A stretch of DNA of 64,000 nucleotides from Reticulitermes speratus (taxonomy: Eukaryota; Arthropoda; Insecta; Blattodea; Rhinotermitidae), in assembly GCA_021186555.1 (NCBI GenBank), contig JAJKFL010000427.1, forward strand, positions 20,422,505 through 20,486,504, written 5' to 3'. Each line of letters opens with the position of its first letter. Positions within the stretch are counted from its first letter, which is position 1. Shown one piece after another: positions 1 through 11,044 of the stretch. The position numbers and the translations under genes are program-made. Below the pieces are notes generated by a model, which was given only the letters and a program-made list of their open reading frames with translations, did no database searches and was not told where the DNA came from.

Positions 1-161
1 AATATAAAATACAACTCTTTGTTTCTGTTCCACTTTTACATAATATGGTCCTGGGGCACCAAACATGCAGCCTGCCTGACCATTGGGTGTGGCTCACCCC
101 AAAATTTTCATAAAGAATGTTTCATGTAATTAGCTAGCCCACACAGACCAGTAATCATATA

Positions 162-1648
162 CAGTGAAACCTCTATCCATCGTTTTTCAGGGGACCGGAA
201 AATTTGAACGATACATACGGGAAATGATAGTACCGGGAAACCATTAAAAATTATAGATAAGAACAATTTAATGATAATTATTACTTCTTGCTGAGAAAAT
301 CTTTCATTGACGTTTGTTTTGAGCAAACTTTACTCCTCCTCAATTCAAAGTACGATTTTTCAAGGCCTAGAACACTTTCACGACCACTGTCACTCGTGCT
401 GTGCGCATAAAAGAAAGATCTTACTTCCATCAACGCTTCATGCGTCTCAGCAAAGCTCGCCAGCTTCTTCTTCTCCTTCTTCCCGCTCCACACTCCCGGA
501 CGTCACGAGGCTCACGCATAGCTCCTGCACTGCTTCTACACCACAGGTTGCCACGTGACTGTCCACAGAGACGTAGTCCTCGAATTTATCTTTGTTCATG
601 CCACTGAACTTTTCCCAGTCTTGGCGGAAATCGTCATCATCGTTGGTCAATACGACGTCACTATCGCCTGAAGATTGTCCCTGCACGTAACCAGCTTTCC
701 GAAAACAATTTTCGATTGTCTGCTGGGTTACTTCTTGCAAGGCTGCCACAGTGTAGTGCAAAGCTTCCAACACGTTTATCTTCTTTTTCGTATCTTTGCC
801 TGCATCCATTAAGCAAACAGCTGTTTGCACGAGGCGTTTTCTATAAAGCTGCTTATAACAGTTTATTACCCCTAAATCAAGGGGCTGGAGCACACTTGTA
901 CAATTTGCCGGGTACCGTATGACTTTTACATTTCTTAGAAATGATGTATCCTTTGGATGTGCGGCACAATTGTCCACAAAGAGGAGAATGTTCCTGTTTT
1001 GTGCACCCATACTTGCGTCTAATGAACGCAGAAATGAAGAAAAAATGTCTGTGGTCATCCACGCTTTATTGTTCGCGTGGTACTTGGTGGGTAATTTTTT
1101 TACATTCTTGAAACATCGCGGTTTCGGAGATTTTCCAATAACAATCGGCACTTGTTAGTCAGTTCCATCACTGTTAACACAAAGTAAAACAGTAAGTCTG
1201 TCTTTACAGTTTTTCCCTCCATGACAAGACTCTCCTTTGAGAGCCAAGGTTCTATCAGGAAGCACGTTGTAGAAGAGCCCCGTCTCATCCGCGTTGTAAA
1301 TATCACGTTGTTCGTAGCCCTCCAACAAAGATGGCAGTCTTTCTAGCCACGCTTCCGCTGTCCACTGCCGCACTTTCTCCGACTAACTTCTTGTATACTA
1401 GGCCATGCCGGTCCTTAAACCTCGCTAAACCATCGCTTCAAATTGAAAAAAAAAACTATCAGTGCGGGAAAATGTTGCGTCAGGACCGTGATTTTTCAAC
1501 TATTGGTGCGGGAAAACGACAGTTCGAGGAACAATGGAGGCGGGAAAAAATAGTGTTATTTATATGGGGCTAATTTCGGGACCAAATAAGGCAGACGATA
1601 CATGCGGGCGAACGACGGTAACGGGAACGATGGATAGAGGTTTCACTG
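162..1648 (-). mobile_element. Tigger/pogo-type DNA transposon, internally deleted
   Basis: The two ends are perfect 23-bp inverted repeats (162-184 and 1626-1648, beginning CAGTGAAACCTCTATCC) flanked on both sides by TA (160-161 and 1649-1650), the target duplication of Tc1/mariner-superfamily elements. The 1,487-bp interior carries a decayed Tigger-like transposase on the minus strand. The element is shorter than a full Tigger because the region coding the N-terminal CENP-B-type helix-turn-helix is missing between about 1440 and 1600. The call is firm: ends, target site and coding content all agree. Confidence 0.9.
447..1442 (-). pseudogene. Tigger-like DDE transposase, broken
   Basis: Read on the minus strand, about 1442-1340 encodes the end of the second DNA-binding domain (FKDRHGLVYKKLVGESAAV). 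A frameshift then leads into the catalytic domain with NADETGLF (first Asp), FVDNCAAHP (second Asp, about 960) and QPLDLGVI (third Asp), with 31 residues between the second and third. One in-frame TAA at 1155-1157 interrupts the DDE domain just before PIVIGKSPKPRCFKNVKKLPTK. The CENP-B N-terminal domain is absent. So at least one frameshift, one stop and one deletion make it inactive, although all three catalytic residues survive. An acidic stretch near the C-terminus (about 640-600) fits the family's usual tail. Confidence 0.85.
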
Positions 1649-1850
1649 TATTATCTAACCACATGCCTGTCACTTTTGTATTACTGGTAAAATACTCACA
1701 TTTTTTTATAACTAACAGGCTACACTTCACTGCTGTTAACAATAAAAAGTATTTTAAATGATCCATAACTATGCATTGAACAGTTAGATACGGTGAATAA
1801 AACCAACAAATGCACACAGGTTTATGAAAATATATTATGAACGTATTAAT

Positions 1851-1896
1851 ACCTCCTACATGTTTCGGCCACTCATGTGGCCATCCTCAGGGAGAT
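1851..1896 (-). ncRNA. Hammerhead-ribozyme-like motif
   Basis: On the minus strand the sequence reads stem I strand ATCTCC, core CTGAGGA, a 6-bp stem II (GGCCAC/GTGGCC), GAAA, the palindrome CATG (short stem III), TA, and GGAGGT, which pairs with ATCTCC over six positions with one G-U. Order and spacing match a minimal type I hammerhead ribozyme with palindromic helix III, a design known from Penelope-like elements and thought to work as a dimer. One extra T lies between the core and stem II, a departure from the textbook core. Activity is untested. The flanking repeat also occurs elsewhere in the window. Confidence 0.6.
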
Positions 1897-2129
1897 GTAT
1901 TACGAAGAATAAATCCAGTGAGATGTTACACAAGTTTGTGAACAAATGCACATGTAAAATATTAAATATTAAAATTACATGCTTTAAAATACTTATTACA
2001 GTTTAAAATACAGATAAAAGTTTTTGTGATTAATTCTGGTATGTAACAAATAATGTGCGTAGATAGTATGTATGTCACCATCCTGAAAGGAAAGAAGTAA
2101 TTTCTGATGGAGAGATATCATAGTGCATT

Positions 2130-2433
2130 TCACTTACATGAAGTGTATTGAAGTAATCCATCAGTCACAACAAAAACTTTTTATTGTTATCAGATATTTA
2201 GTGTACTTTACAATATGTTTCAGCTAACTTGGCCATCTCCAGGTAATACACACTATGTACGAAATACTTTGTTCAAAATTATCAACATAAATTACTACAA
2301 AAAGAAATGAGATCTCATTTTTACATAAAATAGTAATGATATATAAGGTTATGTTATAGAAATAAATCTTGAAGTAGGAGGTATTGCAGCTGTTTGGAGT
2401 TCTAACTTCGTCAATTTAAGGTCATATTATGTC

Positions 2434-2475
<42 letters not shown>

Positions 2476-3345
2476 GTACAGTGCTTGATTATAGTGTTAA
2501 ATATTACTTTTTGAAGATTTTGTAGGATATATTCGTGGGTTTAAGGTTTTCTTACCTTGAGTATACCCTGGATGAAGGAATTATTACTGTAGAATACTTT
2601 TCAGTTATGTAATATGTAGGTTAAGCTTCTTATATGGCGAACCTGGAAATTGAAAATACAATAAAGGGTAGAATGTATATGTTTCGAGATAGAGAAATAT
2701 GTTACAGATACTTAAGTGAAATGTGCAGAATCTTACTAGTTTTTTTTATAATCTTTGGAAATTTATATTAGTGATTTTACTGTGGTCCAGTTTTGAAGAT
2801 ATAAAATCTAAAATCAGAACACTAAATTTCAGTTGTTAATCTCAGTGGCAGATATATAAATTCTTGTCTTACATGTTTTTTTTTTTTTTTTTTATGAGAT
2901 GGTGTAGACAGAGATTTTGTTTCTAATATGTAGGAACTGCAAGATTGATGGGTGTTAGGATAGAGTGATTGTTTGTTGTTTATTGGTCTAGTTAAGATAA
3001 AGCTCTGAAGATGGCACTATGTTCTAAGTTATTTTCATCATTAAATTGGTTGTTGTGCTTTGTTTCTTCATACATGTAATATTTTTCTATTATGCTGAGA
3101 TGTGAGCTCACATCTCAACATAATAAAAAATACTACATCTATGAAGAAACAAAGAACAATGAGATCTCATTTATTTTTATAGCAATTTATGTTGATACTT
3201 TCTCCCAAAGTACTTTGTACATAGTGTGTATTACCTGAAGTTGGCCAATCTGGCCAAAACATATCATAACGAACGCTAAATATCTCATAACAAAAAAAAA
3301 GTTTTTGTTGTGACTCACAGATTACTTCAATATACTTCATGTATT
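2130..3345. repeat. Inverted repeat pair with degenerate ribozyme-like motifs, plus a near-palindrome
   Basis: About 200 bp at 2130-2330 reappears inverted at 3150-3345 (for example GTGTATTACCTG with TGGCCA in both arms). Each arm carries a degenerate copy of the CTGAnGA/hairpin/GAAAC motif (about 2213-2240 minus, 3232-3262 plus). Between and beside them are a (TA)n run at 2439-2471, a T-rich run at about 2877-2894, and an imperfect palindrome with about 48-bp arms centred at 3106/3107 (3057-3156). This resembles debris of Penelope-like terminal repeats. No coding sequence was recognised. Confidence 0.55.
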
Positions 3346-3478
3346 ATCACAACAGGACGTTTCGAGTAATGGTCACTTCACCTACATTAAAGCATTTTCC
3401 ATGAAGAGAAATAACAATGAGGGGAACAGACAGTCACCAAGCACATACAGAAGCATAGGAAAATAAAAAGATAACTTC

Positions 3479-6400
3479 TTACTTTTCTGAAAGCCGTAAC
3501 AGTTGTTTCCTAGCAATATCCCTGTTGATCTCTGCGGTTTCTTTTTCAATCCTAAGAATTTCCAATCTCATCTCATGCTCCTTCTCCATAATTTCTAAGC
3601 GCCGTCGGTGTTCTCGTTCATGCGTTTGTAAAGCTTGGAATGTCTTTTCATCTTTGTATGAATTTACTCCTGCAACTTGATCTGTATTTAGTTCAGCTGC
3701 AAAGGAGAAAATTATGCTATACAATTCATAAATATACTATAAATAACTGTAAAATTAACATTACATTTTACACAATCACTGATATTTAAATTCTGCACAA
3801 AATTAAAATAAAAGCCCTCTCATATTTGATTTTATTCAACTAGATGGAGGTGACAGGTGGGCTTCACGTTTTGGCTGCTTTACTACTACAGGTGTACCCC
3901 ATACTGTCTTCTGTTAATCAATATATTTTATCTATGTAATTTTCCTGACTTTTAGCAAAATTTAACTGTGTAAGTTACATAACACTGAGTGTAATGAGAC
4001 GATAATGAAAAGTGAGAAAATAAGGAATTGCCAAAGGTTGGATGTAGCATTCATGAAGGTATTGTCCCCACGCTGAAACCACAAACCCCTCAACCATGAC
4101 ACCAAGTCAGTATCTCCTGAACATAAATATGATGCATTACAACTGCAATCCAAACATCATGGGTGTTCTGTCTTGTCCGACTCTAAGTACGAGTAACTCT
4201 GCTTCAGAAGAGAGAATTTTCATTAAATTTCGTGCTGGAAATGTATTTAACAAATTAAATTATGGGCCATATAGGACAATATTCAGTGCTAATTAATGTG
4301 GAGATCCAATGGTGTTTAAGTTATCTTGCTAAATATCCACAAAATTAATATTTTAAGGAAATATATGAGTGAAAAAATAAAACCTGTGTTCAGTATGGTT
4401 TCCTGACATATTTTTGAAAGTTTACATTCATATACATAGTCTGTCAATGTTCATTTACTGCATATATATACATATCAAGGAACATTGTTAACTGTCTTAA
4501 TGGGATCTATAATGTACACTCTATAATCACTGCACTACACAAATAATGTACTGTAAATAAGTGGGCACAACTGAAACACACTACTGAAGGTAAAGTTGTA
4601 TCTCTGCACACCACCCACCCATTGGGGAATGGTGGGGCTATAGTTCCACTTATTCATAGCCCTGGCACTAAAAGGAACTGAGTGGTCAGCTTCTGGCACC
4701 CCACCCCCCAGGAAAGAACCACTGTCACTCACTGAATAAGAGCTTGGGCACCAGAGCCTGTCTGGATAGTTTGGAGAAGAGAAAAATCTCTTGACCCTAC
4801 AGGGAATCAAACAATAATTACTCAATCATCCAGCCTGCAGTCTAGTCACTATACCAACTACACTACCATGGCTCTAGATATGAATGTAAGTTTTGTATAC
4901 ACAAAAATATGCAAATCAGTGATGCATGACTCATGGTATACCTGCACTAAATATTGAATATAGTTTTAATTTAACACATTAGCACTTACGAGATTCAGCA
5001 GTAGATTGCTGAAATGAAGTTGGCAACATTATGCATGGCACTGAAGGAGTCTCAGGCTGGGATGCCCCAATCAGCAATGGGCAAGGGACAGGGGGTGTTG
5101 CACATGAAGATGAACTTGATTCCAAATCTCCATCAACCCGGCTCGAAATTGGACTGCTTTGTATATCCACAATGTTGGTGCCTTCTTGTTCTCTCTTTAC
5201 ATCTACAAACTCCTGCCTAGAGAGTAATTACTATTATTCATGAAGCACAACCACACAACCAATATCAGTTACTCAGTTAAACACAAATCTCTACAGATGT
5301 GTGCTGAAAAAGTATCCCATCAATACAATTTGTCCTGCCCCTGCCATGAAGGCATATAAGAGAAGCAGTCATATAGCTGCACTCATTCTTAACACCACAC
5401 CCCCAGCTATACTACCCCCAGGGAACAACCCAACACCCATGGAATAGTAAACTGGATGGGCCCCAAAACTGTTCTGGACACTTTGGCAACAATAATAATC
5501 TCTTGCCCCTGCCAGAATTTGAAACCAGGAATGTCCAGTCCATGCGCTAGTCACTATATTGACTACGCCAACCTGTCTCCCATGGCCCATTGGTTTTAAG
5601 GCAAAAAACTGAGAACAGTGGCAGCTCCATACAATCTCCATGTGAAATTATCTCGATTCCAGTGTGTTTTACCTGGATGAATGCCAAGCTGTCACAGATT
5701 GAAGCTTTTATGGTGACTAAATGCAATGGAGTTTTCTCAGGCAATCAGCCATGCCAATATGAATTAGATGTCTGTCACAAAGGGTTGATGATAAACAAGA
5801 CAATCTCAAATTGAGAAGACTCACACAACACTCATATACAACTAACTTACCTCTTGCAAAGCTATGTACAAGCTATGCTTAGAAACAGTACCTGTATTAT
5901 TTGATATGTGGTATAACACATGACACAGCCACTTCTGTCATCTCTTACCAGTAAAAATCAATGAGTTCTCAGGCTTTCGCAGCAGTGCAGTTGAGGTCTC
6001 TGTTCTTCTGGGATGTGGCTCTGCACCATTGGGTGATTGTTCAATGATCAATCTTCTTGGACACTTCAACCCTGATGATGAGACCACTATGTTGTCTCAA
6101 AACATCGGGCACCAATCGCTCAGCAATGAGGCACCACATCGCAGAAGAACAAAGACCTAAATTAAAAAGTAACTCTGTGGCTTTTCAGCAATGGTAATTG
6201 TATGGTGCAAATGAAATAAAAAAAGTCACCCCCTCCCTTACTGAAACCACAGCATGGAAAGCATTACCTACCTGAATTCAAGATGAGTACATACAACATC
6301 AAATAAGATTTGAGGGTCTCATGGCAGTAGCTATGAAGACTACAGTCTTCTGGGATGTGAGTCTAAGTAGTTTGGTAGATACACAGCAACATTTCAGAGA

Positions 6401-9400
6401 AATGTATTGCTTCCATTTTCAGTGTATTCCTTGAACATGTTTGCACCTACATACCAGACTACACAAGATCACATCCCACAACAGTGCAGCCTCGATAAGA
6501 ATTATAATCAAAGTTGTGCATTAAGTTTTAATGTACATGCCCCCAGGTACCAAATTCTGTTGAAAATCAGGTACGCAGTTTTGGAAATGATACAGATGTT
6601 TGACTTGGCTTATGCTTCACTGTGATGCATGTACTATATGAACTTAGCAAAGTGTGCATTTGATCAGTAATTACGATTTGAGCTTCCAGTAAAGTAGGGC
6701 CTGACATGGGTAAGAGTGAAAACTTTTACCAACTTAGTCAAAATGCAAGTAGTAGTTCACTGATGAAACATGGGGATAATGCTGGGATATTGCTGCAAAT
6801 TAGGCCATAAGAACTTTCTTTCATTGAAGACCTCAGCAATGCAGATGCCATGGGATGGCACAGCGGATGCAGCATTTATATGTGATAAAGCTGCCATGTT
6901 CTGGTGAGTGATAAAAGATACACTCCATATTTCCAGTTAATCAGTAGCTATTCATTCTGCCATTTGATGCTACCATCATGAGCTACTCGTAGTGCGATTA
7001 AATAGAAAGTAAAAATAAAGTTGTCCCTGTATGTGCCACGAAGACACATGAGGAAGTGGAGTTATAGCTCTACCCATCTTAACCTTGGCACTAGAAAATG
7101 TCTACACTGAATATGAGGTTGGGTGGGACCCCAAACCAGAATGCAAGGTTTGAAAGAGCGAAAAATACCTTGCCCTTGCCAACAATCATACCATGATTCC
7201 TCAGTCATGCAACCCACAGCCTAGTCACTACACCAACTACACCGTCCTAGCTCAAGTGTCATAAATAAACCATAAAAAGCTAAATAAATATACCTATATA
7301 CAGGATTTGAAAGACAAACAGAATGGAAATAATGCAGGGAAATATATCACTAATTTGTCTCACATTTGAAGATTTAGATTGGTTTTTAGTGTTAAAGCAA
7401 GGAAAAATCCTGTTCCAGGATTCTGGACATGTGTAAAGCACTTATGATAGTACTGACACATAACAAACAAAACAATTCTTCCAAGCTAACTAGGTCCATT
7501 AGTTATTCTTTCATGAGTTTGACAGGTCATGCATCATGAACAGGTACTTTCTCACGCAAACATCAATGTGAAAACAGTAAACTGCAATTCAGAAGAACTG
7601 ACAATGTGTATTTACACTGAAAATGACATACATCATGCATCTGTTTTCCGTCCTCTTGTCTTTTCAATGAGGCTGGAAAAGACAACAGGACAGAAAACAG
7701 GTGTATGATGTATGTAATTTTCAGTGTAAATACGTCAGTTTACACGGAAAATGACATACATCAGACAGCCGAGACGATGGCATTTTTAGAACAAGTCCCT
7801 GTAAGATGTAAAATCATTGTGGACAACAAATGTTTACAACAAGTAAAGAATTTTAAATATCTCAGTTGTGAAATTTCTTATAAAAACGAAAAAGATTTTC
7901 AACAAAAAGTAGCAAAATTTGTTCAAATACTGGGAATTCTAAACAACACTTTTAAACCAACTGCGGTCCAGAAATCTTCAAGAATAACAGTATATAATGC
8001 ACTGGCACTCCCACTCTTCTATATGGAAGTGAAATTTGGACCCTCAGGCACAAGCATAAAAAATTACTGACATCAATCAAGATGAAATTTTTCAGAAGAA
8101 CAGCAGGATATACACCTTTTGACCACAAAAAGGAATGAAGAAATTTTGGAAGAGTTGAAAGTAGAATGAGTTCATAAGAAACTAAGAAGATACAAATCAA
8201 ATTGGCTACAACATGTAACAAGAATGAACAACAACAGGATGCCCAAAATAATGCTGAATTATAGACCCAAAAGACGAAGACAACTTGGAAGACCTTTGAA
8301 TAGACCATTAGATGAGGCTGAAACAGGTCTATTAAGGCCTAACTTGTGATAGATAATGATGATCATCATACATCTGCATTTTCTATGCAATTTATATAAA
8401 TAAATTATATTAAATAAATCCATGCAGCAGAATCCTCACAGAAAAGCTTGCATTTGCTTATAGTGTCAAGAATGCCCTACATTTTATGCAACCAGGAAGT
8501 CCAGTACCATTGTCACAGGAGTCCACTGACCCCTATTCTCAGCCAGAGGAATCCAATCCATACCCTCCCCCACTTGTTTAAGAGCATTTCAATATTATCC
8601 TCCCATCTACACCTAGGTCTTCCAAGTGGCATCATTCCTTCAGGTCTCATAAGAAAAATTTTGCACGCACTTTCATCTCTTCCATATCCCATACATCTCA
8701 CCATCATGTATTTGATAAGGAGTACAAATTACAAAGTTTCTCACTATGCAGTTTTCCTCAGCCTCCTGTTGCTTCTCCCTATTCAGACAAATGAAGCAGT
8801 GCAGTTTCTGAGTTAATGCAACACATTCATCCACAAAAATACAGCACATACTACAAACAAGAGTCAAAGATGGAATTTTCTCCCACAATGTAATGTGAAG
8901 ACAACTAGTTATACACTACAACCTTGGATTTTACAATATTAAATTTAAAAAGAAGTTAACTTATACGTGTGTTTAGGGTCACACTCAGAGCAAAAAATAT
9001 TATTCCCGTTACTAAATACTGTGGACACAATAACTGGTGCAAGCCTACCCTGTTCCATCACTAGTAGAACATGATATACAAATCATCAGCCGGCATCAGC
9101 TAAACTCCTACACTACATGAAGGTCAAACCATATTTCATCAAACTTCTCAAAAACAACCTACTGCAAAAAACAATAATATCTGGTATACTATACTTATCA
9201 TTAAACTCTAAAAATTTTATTTGTGACAGTTCTTCACACGGTATATACAAAACGAAATACATGAAAAACTTCATCTCTCGCTCTAAGCAGTGAAATTAGC
9301 TTCTTATAAGTGGTTTATATTTGCAATAACCTATTTGCATCTACAGTACAAAAAATGAACATCAAAACCAACAATGAATACAAAAATTCAGAGAATACAT

Positions 9401-9986
9401 ATGGTTTATATATGTGTACTTCAATCTGGAATACATTTTACACTACTCTTGTAACTTACTTTTCACAGTACTCATCCCATTCGGTATGAGTCACAGGACA
9501 CACCTGGGTTGCTTCTGCACTACGCTGCTTGAAGCTTATAGAATGACGAGTACGAAAACTGTCCAACCATCCATTTGATGCTTTAAAATCAGTTTTGCCC
9601 AAGTGTTCTGCTGCTAGTTTTGCCTGAGCTTGTAATAATGGTCCAGTAACATTAAAATTGTTGGATTTTGCTTCAACAAACCACTGCCAGACAGCTTTAT
9701 TTACGTCTTCATTCCCAGTCTTTCTGAATTTTCTCTTTCTTGATCCTGCTCCTAGAAGACACTGTTCAAGTATCTCAGACTTCCTTTTCAAAATGTCATA
9801 CACGGCAGTCTTCCCACATTTGAACCGCTCTGTCAATTCTTTTACGCTCAAATGTTCAGTTTCGCTACAATTTATAAGCGCTGCTTTTTCACTTAGAGTG
9901 AAAACACGCTTGCTATATCTTGTCTTTGCAGGACTCGAACCGTCCATGGGCATGTAAGGAATTACCAAACTTTTGGTATCTCCCAT
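3479..9986 (-). CDS. CENP-B/Tigger-type DNA-binding protein with coiled-coil tail, three exons (candidate domesticated transposase)
   Basis: Spliced model: exon 1 9986-9460, exon 2 5216-4990, exon 3 3696-3479; 972 coding bases, 323 residues. Both donors read GTAAGT (9459 and 4989 downward), the acceptors are CTCTCTAG and CTCCTTTGCAG, and the phases match (2 bases carried over, then 1). Exon 1 starts at the ATG at 9986 and encodes a CENP-B N-type helix-turn-helix (about residues 24-70, with KELTERFKCGKTAVYDILK) and a Tc5/CENP-B second DNA-binding domain (about 88-150, with GPLLQAQAKLAAEHLG and FKASNGWLDSFRTRH). Exon 2 is a Ser/Pro-rich linker (residues about 177-252). Exon 3 is highly charged and heptad-like (EHRRRLEIMEKEHEMRLEIL), so a probable coiled-coil for dimerisation. 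The DDE nuclease that normally follows these domains in Tigger transposases is absent. Inferred role: nuclear DNA-binding protein derived from a transposase. Intron 1 (4.2 kb) is full of SINEs. An unspliced read of exon 1 stops one codon past the donor. Confidence 0.72.
4575..4878 (-). repeat. tRNA-derived SINE, family A copy 1
   Basis: Read on the minus strand it begins CCATGGTAGTGTAGTTGGTATAGTGACTAG (4868 downward), a tRNA-like A-box region, followed by a B-box-like TTTGATTCCCTG and a tRNA-unrelated body. Two more members with the same head and the same body words (for example CTTGCCC, GGCACTA) lie at 5330-5590 and 7020-7255, all in the same orientation. It lies in the second intron of the CENP-B-like gene. 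Confidence 0.65.
5330..5590 (-). repeat. tRNA-derived SINE, family A copy 2
   Basis: Minus-strand copy of the family seen at 4575-4878. The tRNA-like head lies at about 5585-5540 (GGTTGGCGTAGTCAATATAGTGACTAG) with a B-box-like TGGTTTCAAATTC, then the body with CTGCCCCTGCCATGAAGG towards 5330. It lies in intron 1 of the CENP-B-like gene. Confidence 0.6.
5950..6150. repeat. Repeat fragment with degenerate ribozyme-like core
   Basis: At 6069-6103 the plus strand has CTGATGA, a hairpin made of GAGAC and GTCTC, then AAAACATC. This is the same layout as the hammerhead-like motifs elsewhere in the window but with the conserved G of GAAA changed to A. Flanking words GTTCTTCTGGGATGTGG (about 6002) and CAGAAGAAC (about 6143) form the outer arms of an imperfect inverted repeat. 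It is likely a decayed Penelope-like terminal repeat. Confidence 0.4.
6315..6500 (+). repeat. Interspersed repeat, family R (translates as AMKTTVFWDVSLSSLVDT)
   Basis: About 100 bp here reads AMKTTVFWDVSLSSLVDTQQHF in one frame. A second copy lies at 57,372-57,530 on the same strand, and a shorter, inverted copy at about 16,325-16,415 reads GFEVLTVVRINIAVWVRTPCSLVV. The shared DNA continues into CAACATGT-like and ACACAAG words. The conserved reading suggests a fragment of an old retroelement. No complete element is visible here. Confidence 0.5.
7020..7255 (-). repeat. tRNA-derived SINE, family A copy 3
   Basis: Third member of the family at 4575 and 5330, same orientation. The head on the minus strand (7254 downward) reads GAGCTAGGACGGTGTAGTTGGTGTAGTGACTAGG, with a degenerate B-box further in and the body containing CTTGCCC and GGGTCC. 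It lies in intron 1 of the CENP-B-like gene. Confidence 0.6.
7608..7764. repeat. Foldback hairpin with an extra partial arm
   Basis: 7608-7665 and 7676-7733 are near-perfect inverted copies (about 58-bp arms, 10-bp loop AATGAGGCTG). Each arm carries the word TTTTCAGTGTAAATAC or its complement. A third partial arm copy follows directly at about 7738-7764 (GAAAATGACATACATCA). A LINE tail begins immediately afterwards. It could be a small foldback/MITE element or an inverted duplication made on LINE insertion. Confidence 0.65.
7765..8350 (+). pseudogene. Non-LTR retrotransposon reverse-transcriptase C-terminal fragment
   Basis: The plus strand reads TMAFLEQVPVRCKIIVDN, then FKYLSCEISYKNEKDFQQKV, YNALALPLF and, after a frameshift near 8030, EIWTLRHKHKKLLTSIKMKFFRRTAGY, ending with LQHVTRMNNNRMPK and RRQLGRPLNRPLDE. 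This is the usual post-RT tail of RTE/Jockey-like LINE proteins (the NVxxFKYLG, YGxExWTL and RWxxHVxRM blocks). The upstream endonuclease and RT catalytic blocks are absent. A frameshift and several stops mark it as dead. Confidence 0.7.
8500..8890 (-). pseudogene. Non-LTR retroelement C-terminal fragment (GRPRCRWEDNI tail)
   Basis: On the minus strand 8760-8513 reads RNFVICTPYQIHDGE and then RPEGMMPLGRPRCRWEDNIEML, ending WIGFLWLRIGVSGLL with a frameshift inside. The GRPRxRWEDNI block is a conserved C-terminal motif of many insect LINE-derived open frames. Only this tail is present, so it is a 5'-truncated dead copy. It lies in intron 1 of the CENP-B-like gene, in the same orientation as the gene. 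Confidence 0.6.
8900..9440. other. Intronic sequence without recognised features
   Basis: AT-rich sequence between the LINE fragment and exon 1 of the CENP-B-like gene. No open frame, tRNA head or inverted repeat that I could recognise. Confidence 0.4.
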
Positions 9987-10800
9987 CCCTGATAGTGCTT
10001 CAGAATTTCGCGTTCATCTCGCGAAAAACCCAGTACTGTTCCTAAACTTTGTTAGCACGTATGTTAAACTGCACCGAAATTCACTTGTCATCCCTCTTCT
10101 TGACAGATACAAACGTATTCTAATTTATACTACAATAATACTGCAGTTGTAACAGATTATAAAATACGCTTCAACTGCAACATATACCACAAAGTTCCCT
10201 TCCCATACAATTGTAAATAACACTAAACTTGTACCACTGTTCTTTTTCCCTCAATTCGTGCTCTAACACCCTTATTACACAGACAGCCGGAAATAACCTT
10301 TCTGAATGCGGACGGCGCACACTGTCAACATACTAAATGATCTGTGCTGTCAACTGTCCGTGTTAAGTACTAATGCCGTGTTGCTTCCGCTATATTAAGT
10401 TTTCGTGCCACGAAGTTATTAACAGTTGCGAACCTCAGATCAATCATACACACCCTAATCTCAATGGACACCTGTATCACGCTACGTTATTCAAATCTAG
10501 ATTCTACAACAAGACATGAAATTCACAGTTCGTGTTTAACCTACCACTTAAAGAAATCTTCCCAGCATTACTCATACTAGATAATCTGTGCTCATACCTA
10601 ATCGACTGCAGTTTACTTGCGTTTGCTGGTTTTGATTGCGAGGGTAGCGTCGCCAACCCAAACTAAGAACATACACTAATAAACCAGTACCAAAATTTCA
10701 ACTTCCCGATTGAGATAATTTTCAGGAATTTCACTTGATGTTGCGCCCAGCAATAAATCTTGATCCGCAGATCAGCCTGTACCACGGACCAGCATTACGT
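9987..10800 (-). promoter_or_regulatory. Probable 5' flank of the CENP-B-like gene
   Basis: This stretch lies directly upstream of the ATG at 9986 and has more CpG-containing words (for example GGACGGCGCAC at about 10,311 and GGGTAGCGTCGCC at about 10,641) than the surrounding introns. It contains no recognisable repeat family. I see no clear TATA box, so the assignment as promoter or 5' UTR rests on position alone. Confidence 0.35.
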
Positions 10801-11044
10801 TAACACACATCAAAACGCAGTGTCGTAACACTCCAAATCAACGTATACCATTACCACGAATGGTTGCCAGCATTGGTTACTCCACAACAGATTAAAAATC
10901 TGACATAATGGCAAATCGGTGAAACGTAAAATTACAGCGCCATATTCGGTGCCTACGTGTTTTACTTGCAGCCAGCATGGCTCACTCACTGATGGAAAAT
11001 GATTCTCCTGGTGATAACTTATCGAACTATATAGCATCATTCAT

